Source: Sulfuricaulis limicola (GTDB lineage: Bacteria; Pseudomonadota; Gammaproteobacteria; Acidiferrobacterales; Sulfurifustaceae). Taken from it: a DNA stretch of 64,000 bases. The stretch lies in assembly GCF_002355735.1 (NCBI RefSeq), contig NZ_AP014879.1, forward strand, positions 186,001-250,000. Reading direction: 5' to 3'. A program made the translations under genes and the position numbers. Each line of letters opens with the position of its first letter. Within the stretch, counting starts at the first letter, position 1. The notes under the pieces are model-generated. The model ran no database searches. It saw only the letters and a list, made by a program, of their open reading frames with translations, and was not told where the DNA came from. Shown piece after piece: positions 1 through 7,960 of the stretch.

Positions 1-618
<618 letters not shown>

Positions 619-644
619 GCCGTCGCTGTTCTATCCACACCCGC

Positions 645-670
645 AACGGGCCGGTATAATCCGGCCCGTT
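645..670 (+). terminator. rpoD terminator-like hairpin with a TATAAT loop
   Basis: A perfect 10-bp inverted repeat, AACGGGCCGG at 645-654 and CCGGCCCGTT at 661-670, surrounds the six-base loop TATAAT. It sits 27 bases after the rpoD stop and is followed by GTCGTTTGGG rather than a clean T-run, so it is not a textbook intrinsic terminator. The loop is also a perfect -10 hexamer, 17 bases upstream of the tRNA 5' end and followed by a GC-rich stretch like a stringent discriminator. No convincing -35 was found. Confidence 0.6.
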
Positions 671-677
671 GTCGTTT

Positions 678-1000
678 GGGCCTGTAGCTCAGTTGGTTAG
701 AGCAGGGGACTCATCACAATGGTGCGCTCGTGTTGAAAGATACGAGATGAACGGGATGAATTCAGGGAAACCTTCCAGCCATGGCTGATGGCAACCCTGA
801 GCCAAGCCGGGAGTACACTCCCGGAAGGTGCAGAGACTACCTGAGGGCTTGAGCGCCCTTGATCACAGGCTTGAGCGTCCCGCGCCCTAACTTCTCTTGC
901 TGCAATAGGGATGAGGGCGGTGAGATAGTCCACTCCTGTCGGAAACGGCGGGGCAGAGTGAATCCCTTGGTCCTAGGTTCGAGTCCTAGCGGGCCCACCA
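678..1000 (+). tRNA. ileX: tRNA-Ile(CAU), interrupted by a group I intron
   Basis: The mature tRNA is formed from 678-714 and 961-1000. The acceptor stem GGGCCTG (678-684) pairs with CGGGCCC (990-996) with one U-G pair. The D arm is GCTC/GAGC, the anticodon stem GGGGA (705-709) pairs with TCCCT (963-967), and the T arm is CTAGG-TTCGAGT-CCTAG. The discriminator is A and CCA is encoded. The anticodon is CAT (712-714). The body, especially the anticodon stem and TTGGTC variable region, resembles E. coli tRNA-Ile2, whose C34 is changed to lysidine by TilS so that it reads AUA, more than elongator tRNA-Met. Its place just after rpoD also matches E. coli ileX. Elongator tRNA-Met is the alternative. 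Splicing is required before the tRNA can work. Confidence 0.9.
715..960 (+). ncRNA. Group I intron (subgroup IC3-like) in the anticodon loop
   Basis: This 246-nt insert separates anticodon base U36 (714) from A37 (961). Group I hallmarks are visible. The last exon base is U and can form the U-G splice-site wobble with an internal guide GTG at 722-724. A P2 stem CTCGT/ACGAG is at 727-731/742-746. The core contains GATGGCAACCCTGAGCCAAGC, a 7-bp stem CCGGGAG/CTCCCGG (807-813/818-824) and the P7 strands GGTGCAGAGACTA (828-839) and ATAGTCC (925-931). The last intron base is G (960). The core closely follows the well-known Azoarcus tRNA-Ile(CAU) ribozyme as remembered. No homing endonuclease is encoded; the only small open frames inside have no such motif. 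Confidence 0.9.
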
Positions 1001-1028
1001 AATTTCTCACGACGAGATGTAACAAGCC

Positions 1029-1571
1029 ATGCGCCTCATCGGATGCTTCTGTTTGCTGCTGATGGCGGGATGCGCCGGGGTGGAGCGCGCGCCGCCCGAG
1101 AGCAGCGCACCACCGCCGGAGATGGCGGCGACCGAGCCTGCCAAGCCCGGCCCTGCTGATGCGGCTGTCGCCAGGACCGAGCCACCGGCAGCAGGCATCC
1201 CGGCAAAGCTTCCCGCGGAACCGTCCGTCAAAAAACCGGACGCCACGCCAGTTCCTGCGAAGAAAGCGACGCCACCACCTTTGGATCTGACAGCATTGGA
1301 GACCCGGCTCAAGGAAACCAAGGCCATCGGCGTGTTCACCAAGATCACGCTCAAGAACCAGGTCGATGATCTGCTGGAGCAATTCCGTGCGTATTACCAG
1401 GGTCGGGCCAAGACCTCTCTCGCCGAGCTGCGGCGGCCGTACGACGGTCTGGTCCTCAAGGTGCTCTCGCTCCTGCAGGACGGTGACCCGGAACTGGCAC
1501 ACGCGATCGTGGCTTCGCGCGAGGCGATCTGGGGCATCCTGGCCGACCCCAACAAGTTTGCCACTCTCTAA
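1029..1571 (+). CDS. Putative lipoprotein, function unknown
   Basis: A 180-residue protein starting just after the tRNA. Residues 1-15 are a lipoprotein signal with lipobox LMAGC, so Cys15 should be lipidated and the protein anchored in the inner or outer membrane facing the periplasm. Residues 16-80 are a Pro/Ala-rich linker. Residues about 85-180 are predicted helical and charged (LKETKAIGVFTKITLKNQVD, DGDPELAHAIVASREAIWGI). The family is not recognised. It is followed 21 nt later by another small exported protein, so the two may be co-transcribed. Confidence 0.85.
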   Translation: MRLIGCFCLLLMAGCAGVERAPPESSAPPPEMAATEPAKPGPADAAVARTEPPAAGIPAKLPAEPSVKKPDATPVPAKKATPPPLDLTALETRLKETKAIGVFTKITLKNQVDDLLEQFRAYYQGRAKTSLAELRRPYDGLVLKVLSLLQDGDPELAHAIVASREAIWGILADPNKFATL

Positions 1572-1592
1572 TCTGACCGCAGGAGAAACGCG

Positions 1593-1847
1593 ATGAACAA
1601 ACGTGTAAAGGCTTGGGCGCTGGTTGTGATGATGACGGCGTTTTTCACCGGACCGGCGCGGGCGGCGGAAGACGCGGCGCTGCTCAAGGACATGACGTCC
1701 GTGATCGCGCTCCTCGGGCTGCCCTGCGGCAAGGCCGTCAACGCCGTCAAGAAAGGTGACAACGACCACGTCGTGACCTGCCAGGACGGCAACCGCTACC
1801 GGGTATTTCTGAACGCCGAGGGCCGGGTCGTGGCGGAGAAACAATAA
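1593..1847 (+). CDS. Small exported periplasmic protein, function unknown
   Basis: An 84-residue protein with a clean Sec signal peptide (cleavage probably after ARA, residue 24). An AGGAG ribosome site lies about 7 nt before the ATG. The mature 60 residues contain two Cys, in LPCGK and VTCQDG, which could form a disulfide. The family is not recognised. Its codon use and GC content fit the neighbours. Confidence 0.8.
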   Translation: MNKRVKAWALVVMMTAFFTGPARAAEDAALLKDMTSVIALLGLPCGKAVNAVKKGDNDHVVTCQDGNRYRVFLNAEGRVVAEKQ

Positions 1848-1880
1848 CGCCCGGCGTTGGCTTGAATTAAGAAGACGAAA

Positions 1881-1956
<76 letters not shown>

Positions 1957-2046
1957 ATTTGCACGAAAAAGGGAGGGGCATTATAGGGAGCCCGCCGCCT
2001 CAATTCAAACCGCGGGATCCCCTGAATTCCAGCCGATGGGAGTGAA

Positions 2047-2316
2047 TTACTTCGGCGCGACGAAGCCTTCGGGCGGTTTGGAGCCGGATCCGAAGAAGAA
2101 TTTTTCCATCTCGCCCTCGATCAGCTTGCGCGCCTTGGGGTCGAGCGGATTCAGGCGGTATTCGTTCATCAGCATGGTCTGGTGGCCGAGCCACATCTTC
2201 CACGCCTCCTTCGAGACGTTTTCCCAGATGCGCTTGCCGAGCTCACCGGGGTAGGTCGGGTAATCCAGTCCCTCGGCCTCTTTGCCGAGCTTGACGCACT
2301 TCACCATGCGGGCCAT
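2047..2316 (-). CDS. yggX: Fe(2+)-trafficking / oxidative-protection protein YggX
   Basis: An 89-residue protein of normal family length. It begins [11 protein letters not shown] with the family's conserved Cys7, and keeps [40 protein letters not shown] and KFFFGSG. YggX proteins protect Fe-S clusters against oxidation. The start overlaps the mutY stop by one base (TGATG), so translation is probably coupled. The pairing with mutY, an Fe-S enzyme, is the usual gammaproteobacterial arrangement. Confidence 0.95.
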   Translation of the reverse strand: MARMVKCVKLGKEAEGLDYPTYPGELGKRIWENVSKEAWKMWLGHQTMLMNEYRLNPLDPKARKLIEGEMEKFFFGSGSKPPEGFVAPK

Positions 2317-3377
2317 CAGTTTGTTTCCTCAATACTCATCAGTTGTTCAAGCAGACGTTTCACCGGCGCGCTGAGTCCGCGCCGATCGGGTCGGCGCACG
2401 TTATACCAGACTGTTTCGGCATTCTCCATTGCCCGATCCGTTCCCCCCACCAGCCGCGCGGGTATCGGCGTGATGTCGAGATGAAAGTGACTGAAGCTGT
2501 GGCGCAGCATCGGCCATGGCGATTCGGTGCAGATGTTGAGCCCCAACGTCTTGCGGCACCACTGACGCACGTTGCCATCGGCGCATTCGGGAAAGCCCCA
2601 CAGGCCGCCCCACAGCCCCGCGGGCGGACGGCGCGCGAGCAATACGCGCCCGCGCGCATCGCGAATCATGAGCATGTGCGTAGCCTTGACCGGCGTTTTC
2701 TGTTTGGCGGCGCGCACCGGAAAATCCTGCGGCGTGCCCGAACGATGACCGCGGCAGTCGGTTCGCAACGGGCATCCCGTGCATTGGGGTTTGGCGCGCG
2801 CGCATACGGTGGCGCCCAGGTCCATGATCGCCTGGGTGTAGTCGGCGATCCGCGAGCGCGGAGTATGTTTTTCCGCTAGCTGCCACAGGCTTTCTTCCGT
2901 TGCGCGTTTGTTCACCGGCGTATCGATGGCGTGGTAACGCGCGAGCACGCGTTTGACGTTGCCATCAAGGATTGGATGACGCTGATCGAAGGCGAGCGCG
3001 AGAATCGCGCCCGCGGTGGAGCGGCCAACGCCGGGCAGGTCCGTGACCGCTTCAAAGCCGCGCGGAAATTTGCCAGCGTGTTCGCGCACGATCCGCTGCG
3101 CCGCTTGGTGCAGGTTGCGCGCGCGGGCGTAATAACCGAGGCCGGTCCACAGATGCAGCACCTCATCGAGTTTGGCCTGAGCCAGTGATTGCACGTTCGG
3201 GAAACGCGCGATGAAGCGCTCGAAATAGGGAATGACCGTCGTAACCTGCGTCTGTTGCAGCATGATCTCCGAGACCCAGATGCGGTAGGCATCGCGTTTG
3301 CGTTTCCACGGCAGGGTCTTGCGCCCGTGGCGGTCGTACCACGCAAGCAGGCGGCGGCTCAGGGAGGCTTTACTCAT
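2316..3377 (-). CDS. mutY: A/G-specific adenine DNA glycosylase
   Basis: A 353-residue base-excision repair enzyme that removes adenine mispaired with 8-oxoguanine. The HhH-GPD fold occupies residues 1-185, with catalytic Glu37 in [10 protein letters not shown], the helix-hairpin-helix [12 protein letters not shown] (114-125) and Asp138 in LDGN. The [4Fe-4S] ligands are C192, C199, C202 and C208 (C-x6-C-x2-C-x5-C). Residues about 230-340 form the NUDIX-like 8-oxoG-sensing domain with the conserved FSHFHLDI. All key residues are present. It overlaps the upstream gene by 8 nt and is coupled to yggX, so all three form one minus-strand operon. Confidence 0.97.
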   Translation of the reverse strand: MSKASLSRRLLAWYDRHGRKTLPWKRKRDAYRIWVSEIMLQQTQVTTVIPYFERFIARFPNVQSLAQAKLDEVLHLWTGLGYYARARNLHQAAQRIVREHAGKFPRGFEAVTDLPGVGRSTAGAILALAFDQRHPILDGNVKRVLARYHAIDTPVNKRATEESLWQLAEKHTPRSRIADYTQAIMDLGATVCARAKPQCTGCPLRTDCRGHRSGTPQDFPVRAAKQKTPVKATHMLMIRDARGRVLLARRPPAGLWGGLWGFPECADGNVRQWCRKTLGLNICTESPWPMLRHSFSHFHLDITPIPARLVGGTDRAMENAETVWYNVRRPDRRGLSAPVKRLLEQLMSIEETN

Positions 3378-3924
3378 GTTTAGCCAGGGCCTCGACTTCG
3401 AGCGCGGTGAGCCGGATTTCGCGGCGCAGGAAATATTTCACCACCGGCGGGCCGATCAGGGGCGGGATGAAAAAATCCGGCACCAGTTCGGCGGTGTAAT
3501 GCAGCCGTGTTTTCGCGCCCTCGGCCACCACTTGCCAGTGCTCGTTGCCTTCCCGGAAGTCGCTTTGCTCCGGGACTTCGCTGACTGAAATTTCCGTTTG
3601 TGGCCTCGCCTCGATGTCCACCATGCGCTTGACGGTCTTGCAGAAGATCAGCACACAGGCCTCGAGCGTGACCCCGACGCGGTGGTGATTGGCATCCGTC
3701 TGTTTCAGGATCCGGCTCTCGGTGATGATTTTCGACACCCGCGGCAGGCGCTCGTAATCGGTCATGATCTGCCACACCTTGTCACGCGGGGCGTCGAGCA
3801 GCACCTCGAAGGACACGGTGTAGCGGCCGTTGGCATGTGTGGTTTCGAGCCGTTCGATGGCGCCGGCCATGGCCACGGGGACCCACAGACCGAGGGCTAG
3901 GATGGCGGTTGCGCGTAGCCACAT
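3370..3924 (-). CDS. Exported SRPBCC (START-like) domain protein
   Basis: A 184-residue protein with a signal peptide (residues 1-20, ending AMA). The rest is a polyketide-cyclase/COQ10-type SRPBCC fold: FEVLLDAPRDKVWQIMTDYE near the start, a middle strand region, and the closing helix region PPLIGPPVVKYFLRREIRL. Such folds bind hydrophobic ligands; the ligand here cannot be named. It overlaps mutY by 8 nt and follows the AsmA gene by 12 nt, so it is probably in one transcript with them. Confidence 0.8.
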   Translation of the reverse strand: MWLRATAILALGLWVPVAMAGAIERLETTHANGRYTVSFEVLLDAPRDKVWQIMTDYERLPRVSKIITESRILKQTDANHHRVGVTLEACVLIFCKTVKRMVDIEARPQTEISVSEVPEQSDFREGNEHWQVVAEGAKTRLHYTAELVPDFFIPPLIGPPVVKYFLRREIRLTALEVEALAKHE

Positions 3925-3936
3925 GGGGCGCCGCCG

Positions 3937-5649
3937 CTATTTGAGGAACTTGAGCTTGTCTTTCAGCTTTTGTTCCAGTTTCTGCTCGACCTTTTGCTTC
4001 GCTTCTTCCTTCTTCTGCTCCACCTTGCCCTTGAGCAGCGCGCTGGTGTCGACCCGGAACTTGGGACTGGCGAAGGGTCCGGAAATGATGATCGGGTATT
4101 CGCCCACCGTGACCCTGTAATCGAGGGTCTGCCGGGGCAGGTCGGCCGAGCCCTTGCCACTGACGTTCACCAGGTCCGGGCTCTGGACCTTGAGGTCGTC
4201 GTTTTGCACCACTCCATTGGTTATCCGCGCGGTTCCGCTCAGTTGCGTGAAGGGCGTCTCATCCGCGGGCTGGGGTTTCAGTTCGGTCAGTTTCTGCAAC
4301 AGGTTGTCGCGTTGCGCGGTCTTGACGGTGTCGATCATTTTCTTCAGGTCCATGCCCCGGACCGCGCCCTTTTGCACGGAGAATGAGGCCGTTCCGTTGA
4401 GCGTTTCCATGATGCGGTTGGCGTCCAGCCCTTGGGCTGTGACCTTGGCGCCCAGATTGGCCGTGCCGGTGAACTTGTCGAATTGCAGCGCATCCTTGAG
4501 TGCCGGCGCCAGTTCAATACCGCTGACGGATTCGTCGATGGTCAGCAGCGGTGTCTTGCCGCGCACGTCCAGCGCGGTGTGGCCGGCATAGCTGCCGTTG
4601 TAGAGCTTGGCCTTGTTGGGGCCGAGGGTGATCAGACCGTTTTTGGCGCTGACTTGGACCGTCACGTCGGTCGAGCGCAGGTTCATGGTCTTGAGTTTGC
4701 CGATGCCGAGCTTGCCCTGCAGGTCGAGCGAGCGCAGCAGGCTCAACGGGATCTCCACCGGTTCGGCCGGCGCTGTCGCGGCGGGTTTCGCGGCGTCGGC
4801 AGGGGCAGGCGCGGGCATGTAGCGATCGAGATCGATCTGGTCCAGCGCCAGGTCGAAGCGGTAGGCCGGCTTGCCGAAATTCTTGATTGCCAGAGAGCCG
4901 GTCAGGCTGGATTCGTCCACGGCCAGCGCCAGGTTGGTGATCTCCAACGACTGTTTTTCGAGGTCGAGCTTGATGCGGGATTTCAGATCGAGATGCTTGC
5001 TCACTGGCGGTTTGCCGCTCTCTACGTCGAAGGCCAGATGCACGTCCACCGGCTCACCCACGACGATCCTGCCGGTCTGCAGATCCAGGTTGCGCACGGC
5101 GTATTGTGCGTTGCTGGCCTGATCTTTCCAGCTCACGTCTGCCTTGCGGATGTCGATCTTGTTGACGCTGACACTACGGATATCGAACTCCTTGCCGGTC
5201 TCAGGTTTCGCCGCCGGCTTTTCAGCGGGTTTCGCCTTATCGGCGGGAGCCAGCAGATCGTCCCAGTTGGTTTTGCCGGCGGTATTCTTGGCGAGGTTGA
5301 GCTTGAGCCCGTTGAGGAAAACCGTGTCCACGCTCACGCGCAGGCGCAGCAGTGGCAGCAGCTCAACCTTGGCGCCGGCGCCGTCGAGGCGCGCGAACGG
5401 CTCGGGTCCGAAGCCCGGGGCGTTGCCCAGTTCGAGCTTGCCGGTCTCGAAACCGATCCAGGGGAAGAACGACCAGCCGAGCTTGCCCTCGATGCGCAGC
5501 TCGCGGCCGGTCTTGTCCCTGACCAGCTTGATGATGTCATCCTTGTAGTCGTTGGGATCGAACAGCAGCGACAGGGTGACGGTGGCGACGATGAACAGGG
5601 CGACCAGGCCGCCCAGCACGAGGCCCAATATTTTCAGGGTTTTTTTCAC
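3937..5649 (-). CDS. AsmA-family envelope protein
   Basis: A 570-residue protein anchored by one N-terminal transmembrane helix (about 7-30), followed by the AsmA signature (DPNDYKDDIIKLVRDKTGRE, then LGWSFFPWIGFETGKLELGN). A middle Ala/Pro/Lys-rich linker lies near residues 135-155, and the C-terminal AsmA-2 domain has the usual GTASFSVQKGAVRGMDLKKM segment. It ends in a highly charged Glu/Lys/Gln coiled-coil tail. The family bridges inner and outer membranes and affects lipid transport and outer-membrane assembly. It is the first gene of the minus-strand run that ends at yggX. Confidence 0.93.
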   Translation of the reverse strand: MKKTLKILGLVLGGLVALFIVATVTLSLLFDPNDYKDDIIKLVRDKTGRELRIEGKLGWSFFPWIGFETGKLELGNAPGFGPEPFARLDGAGAKVELLPLLRLRVSVDTVFLNGLKLNLAKNTAGKTNWDDLLAPADKAKPAEKPAAKPETGKEFDIRSVSVNKIDIRKADVSWKDQASNAQYAVRNLDLQTGRIVVGEPVDVHLAFDVESGKPPVSKHLDLKSRIKLDLEKQSLEITNLALAVDESSLTGSLAIKNFGKPAYRFDLALDQIDLDRYMPAPAPADAAKPAATAPAEPVEIPLSLLRSLDLQGKLGIGKLKTMNLRSTDVTVQVSAKNGLITLGPNKAKLYNGSYAGHTALDVRGKTPLLTIDESVSGIELAPALKDALQFDKFTGTANLGAKVTAQGLDANRIMETLNGTASFSVQKGAVRGMDLKKMIDTVKTAQRDNLLQKLTELKPQPADETPFTQLSGTARITNGVVQNDDLKVQSPDLVNVSGKGSADLPRQTLDYRVTVGEYPIIISGPFASPKFRVDTSALLKGKVEQKKEEAKQKVEQKLEQKLKDKLKFLK

Positions 5650-5668
5650 GGCGCTGCCTCCGGGGAGA

Positions 5669-5742
5669 TGGAGCGGGCGAAGGGAATCGAACCCTCGTCT
5701 CTAGCTTGGGAAGCTAGGGTAATACCATTATACGACGCCCGC
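5669..5742 (-). tRNA. tRNA-Gly(CCC)
   Basis: Minus-strand 74-nt gene with acceptor stem GCGGGCG/CGCCCGC, anticodon stem CTAGC/GCTAG around loop TTCCCAA (anticodon CCC), T arm GTTCGATTC, discriminator T and encoded CCA (5669-5671). It lies 19 nt upstream of asmA on the same strand. Confidence 0.95.
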
Positions 5743-5824
5743 GTGCGTTGCTTGGCCATTCGCACTAGAATAAGCCCTCATTGTATCGATTTTCAGGCCG
5801 TTGTCTGCAACCCGCCCGCATTCC

Positions 5825-6037
5825 GTGAAGATCATTTTGAACGGACAGGAGAAACCGCTGGCCGCCCCGCTCACCGTGGCGGCCCTGCTCGCCGAAATGG
5901 GGCTGGCGGAACGGCGGGTGGCGGTTGAGGTCAACCGCGAAATCGTGCCGCGCAGCCGGCACGGTGAGCTTGAACTGAAAGACAACGATCGCGTCGAAGT
6001 CGTGTTTGCCATTGGGGGCGGAAGCAAATGGTGGTAA
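5825..6037 (+). CDS. thiS: Thiamine biosynthesis sulfur carrier ThiS, with extra C-terminal residues
   Basis: A ubiquitin-like protein that carries sulfur as a C-terminal thiocarboxylate for thiazole formation by ThiG. The body matches Thi[39 protein letters not shown] and [15 protein letters not shown] at 5825 gives 70 residues. A TTG at 5801 would add 8 and has a weak CAGG before it, so the start is uncertain. The oddity is the end: after the glycines come Ser-Lys-Trp-Trp, whereas ThiS normally ends at Gly-Gly. The last 10 bases overlap the start of thiG. The extra residues would have to be removed, or the carrier works differently. Confidence 0.9.
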   Translation: MKIILNGQEKPLAAPLTVAALLAEMGLAERRVAVEVNREIVPRSRHGELELKDNDRVEVVFAIGGGSKWW

Positions 6038-6840
6038 CCGCTGAAACCATCCGTAAGACCACGAACGATCCGCTGGTGATCGCCGGCCGGGCGTACTCGT
6101 CGCGCCTGCTGGTCGGCACCGGCAAGTACAAGGACCTCGAGGAAACCCGGCGCGCGGTCGAGGCGAGCGGGGCGCAGATCATCACCATCGCGGTGCGGCG
6201 CACCAACATCGGCCAGAATCCGAACGAGCCGAGCCTGACCGAGGTGCTGCCGCCGTCGAAATACACCTACCTGCCCAACACCGCCGGTTGTTACAGTGCC
6301 GAGGACGCGATACGCACCTGCCGCCTGGCGCGCGAGTTGCTCGATGGCCACGACCTGGTGAAGCTGGAAGTGCTGGGCAGCGAAAAGACCCTGTATCCCG
6401 ACATTCCCCAGACGCTGGCGGCGGCTGAAACCCTGATCCAGGACGGCTTCAAGGTCATGGTGTACACCAACGACGATCCGATCGTGGCCCGGAAATTCGC
6501 CGAGATGGGTTGCGTTGCCGTCATGCCGCTGGCGGCGCCGATCGGTTCCGGCCTCGGTATCCGCAATCCCTACAACATTCGCTTCATCGTGGAAGAGGCC
6601 ACCGTGCCGATCCTGGTGGACGCCGGCGTGGGCACGGCCAGCGATGCCGCCATCGCCATGGAACTCGGTTGCGATGGCGTGCTCATGAACACCGCCATTG
6701 CCGGGGCGCAGAACCCGGTACTCATGGCGCAGGCCATGAAAAAGGCGATCGAAGCCGGGCGCGAGGCCTTTCTCGCCGGGCGCATGCCGCGCAAGCAATA
6801 CGGCTCGCCGTCGTCGCCCCTCGGCGGGACGTTTTTCTAG
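6028..6840 (+). CDS. thiG: Thiazole synthase
   Basis: A 270-residue TIM-barrel enzyme that makes the thiamine thiazole from deoxyxylulose phosphate, dehydroglycine and the ThiS thiocarboxylate. Visible are the N-terminal strand [11 protein letters not shown], the Schiff-base Lys112 in LVKLEVLG, the [10 protein letters not shown] loop and the phosphate-binding end ([30 protein letters not shown]). Length is normal. The start overlaps thiS by 10 nt, suggesting coupled translation. No thiamine-pyrophosphate riboswitch was recognised upstream of the pair. Confidence 0.97.
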   Translation: MVVTAETIRKTTNDPLVIAGRAYSSRLLVGTGKYKDLEETRRAVEASGAQIITIAVRRTNIGQNPNEPSLTEVLPPSKYTYLPNTAGCYSAEDAIRTCRLARELLDGHDLVKLEVLGSEKTLYPDIPQTLAAAETLIQDGFKVMVYTNDDPIVARKFAEMGCVAVMPLAAPIGSGLGIRNPYNIRFIVEEATVPILVDAGVGTASDAAIAMELGCDGVLMNTAIAGAQNPVLMAQAMKKAIEAGREAFLAGRMPRKQYGSPSSPLGGTFF

Positions 6841-6843
6841 TGT

Positions 6844-6925
6844 TAACCACAGAGAGCGCAGAGAACACAGAGTAAATCATTTCTGATTTGAAGCTCTCTG
6901 TGCCCTCCGTGATCTCTGTGGTTGA
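6844..6925. repeat. Intergenic imperfect inverted repeat (CACAGAG type)
   Basis: AACCACAGAGA at 6845-6855 is the exact reverse complement of TCTCTGTGGTT at 6913-6923, with further CAGAG/CTCTG pairs inside. The element fills the gap between thiG and trmB. Elements of this wording are common extragenic repeats in proteobacterial genomes. It could act as a transcription stop for thiSG, but there is no T-run. Confidence 0.7.
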
Positions 6926-6934
6926 TAATCATAC

Positions 6935-7627
6935 ATGACTCTCTCTACAAGGCCGCTCCGGTCGATCCGCAGTTTCGTGCGCCGCGAGAGTCGCATCACG
7001 CCGGCGCAGGTGCGCGCGCTCGGGGAATTGTGGCCGCGCTACGGCATCCCGGAAGGCCAGGCGCCGCTGGACTGGCGGTCCGTCTTCGGACGTCGGGCCC
7101 AGGTAGTTCTCGAAATCGGTTTCGGCAACGGCGAGGCGCTGGCCGCCGCCGCCGCGGCGCATCCGGAAATAAATTATCTCGGCATCGAAGTGCACCGCCC
7201 CGGTGCGGGCAGCCTGCTGCGCCGGATCGAGACAGGGGCGATGGAGAACGTGCGGCTGATGCTGGGCGACGCGAAGGAGATTCTGGAGCAGCGCGTGGCC
7301 GATGGATCACTCACCGGCGTGCATCTTTTTTTTCCCGACCCGTGGCCGAAGAAACGCCATCACAAGCGCCGCCTGGTGCAGCCGGATTTTGCCGCGCTGG
7401 TGACGCGCAAGCTGGCGCCCGGCGGGTATTTCCACCTGGCCACGGACTGGCCGGCGTATGCGGAACACATGGAGGTGGTATTGTCCGCGACCCCGGGACT
7501 GGCTGATGTCAGCAGGACGGCGCAGGGTCAGGCGCTGATAGCGGAGCGGTTATCAACCCGCTTCGAGCAGCGCGGACGCAAACTGGGCCATGAGGTGCGG
7601 GATCTGGTGTATTCGCGAAAGGCCTGA
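6935..7627 (+). CDS. trmB: tRNA (guanine-N7)-methyltransferase
   Basis: A 230-residue SAM-dependent enzyme that methylates G46 of tRNA. The SAM-binding motif is VLEIGFGNGEAL. The family signature FFPDPWPKKRHHKRRLVQ follows, with the conserved Asp and the basic tRNA-binding residues, then GGYFHLATDWPAYAEHM. The N-terminus (RSFVRRESRITPAQ) is typical. Length and all motifs are normal. Confidence 0.96.
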   Translation: MTLSTRPLRSIRSFVRRESRITPAQVRALGELWPRYGIPEGQAPLDWRSVFGRRAQVVLEIGFGNGEALAAAAAAHPEINYLGIEVHRPGAGSLLRRIETGAMENVRLMLGDAKEILEQRVADGSLTGVHLFFPDPWPKKRHHKRRLVQPDFAALVTRKLAPGGYFHLATDWPAYAEHMEVVLSATPGLADVSRTAQGQALIAERLSTRFEQRGRKLGHEVRDLVYSRKA

Positions 7628-7951
7628 TCAGGCCGCGTCGCCGTTCAATTTTCCCCGGTTCACGAGTTCTTCTTTTTGCTTGCGCGTCAGCAGCCGCAGG
7701 GAACACTCGCGGATCAGCGCCTCGGAGCGGCTCTGGCAGGTTTCGTGGTAGCGCAGGATCACCGGCCGCCGGCTGCGGGTGTAGCGCGAGCCGGTGCCGT
7801 CGTTGTGCTGTTGCTGGCGCCGTTCGAGATCGTTGGTGATGCCGGTGTAGAACGAGCCGTCGCTGCATTCGATGATGTACACGAACCACGGCTGTTCCGC
7901 GGCGGCAGCGCTGCCATCCCGGCTGGCTTCGGGTCGGTCATCCTGTGACAT
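7628..7951 (-). CDS. GIY-YIG domain protein (UPF0213 / YhbQ family)
   Basis: A 107-residue single-domain protein with a GIY-YIG nuclease fold: the first motif WFVYIIECSDGSFYTGITND, then the conserved Arg/His region RRQQQHNDGTGSRYTRSRRP and the Glu in SEALIRECSLRLL. Stand-alone members are thought to act in DNA processing; the exact role is unclear. It is not attached to the tRNA intron at 715-960 and is not a homing enzyme for it. Convergent with trmB, with the stops adjacent. Confidence 0.88.
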   Translation of the reverse strand: MSQDDRPEASRDGSAAAAEQPWFVYIIECSDGSFYTGITNDLERRQQQHNDGTGSRYTRSRRPVILRYHETCQSRSEALIRECSLRLLTRKQKEELVNRGKLNGDAA

Positions 7952-7960
7952 GATAAAAAC

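Noticed and set aside
678-1000. Elongator tRNA-Met as the identity of the interrupted tRNA
   Set aside because: The CAT anticodon fits both, but the anticodon-stem and variable-region wording and the position after rpoD fit tRNA-Ile2 better. Not fully excluded without identity-element analysis.
859-1062. Small open frame overlapping the tRNA intron, considered as a homing endonuclease
   Set aside because: Only 67 codons, no LAGLIDADG, GIY-YIG, HNH or PD-(D/E)xK motif, and it runs through the 3' tRNA exon. The intron's conserved RNA elements explain the sequence.
5743-5824. Thiamine-pyrophosphate riboswitch before thiSG
   Set aside because: The gap is under 90 nt and lacks the conserved CTGAGA and thi-box segments.
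4432-5928. 498-codon open frame opposite asmA
   Set aside because: It is a GC-rich shadow of the AsmA gene: low-complexity Arg/Gly/Gln composition, no family motif, and it crosses tRNA-Gly.
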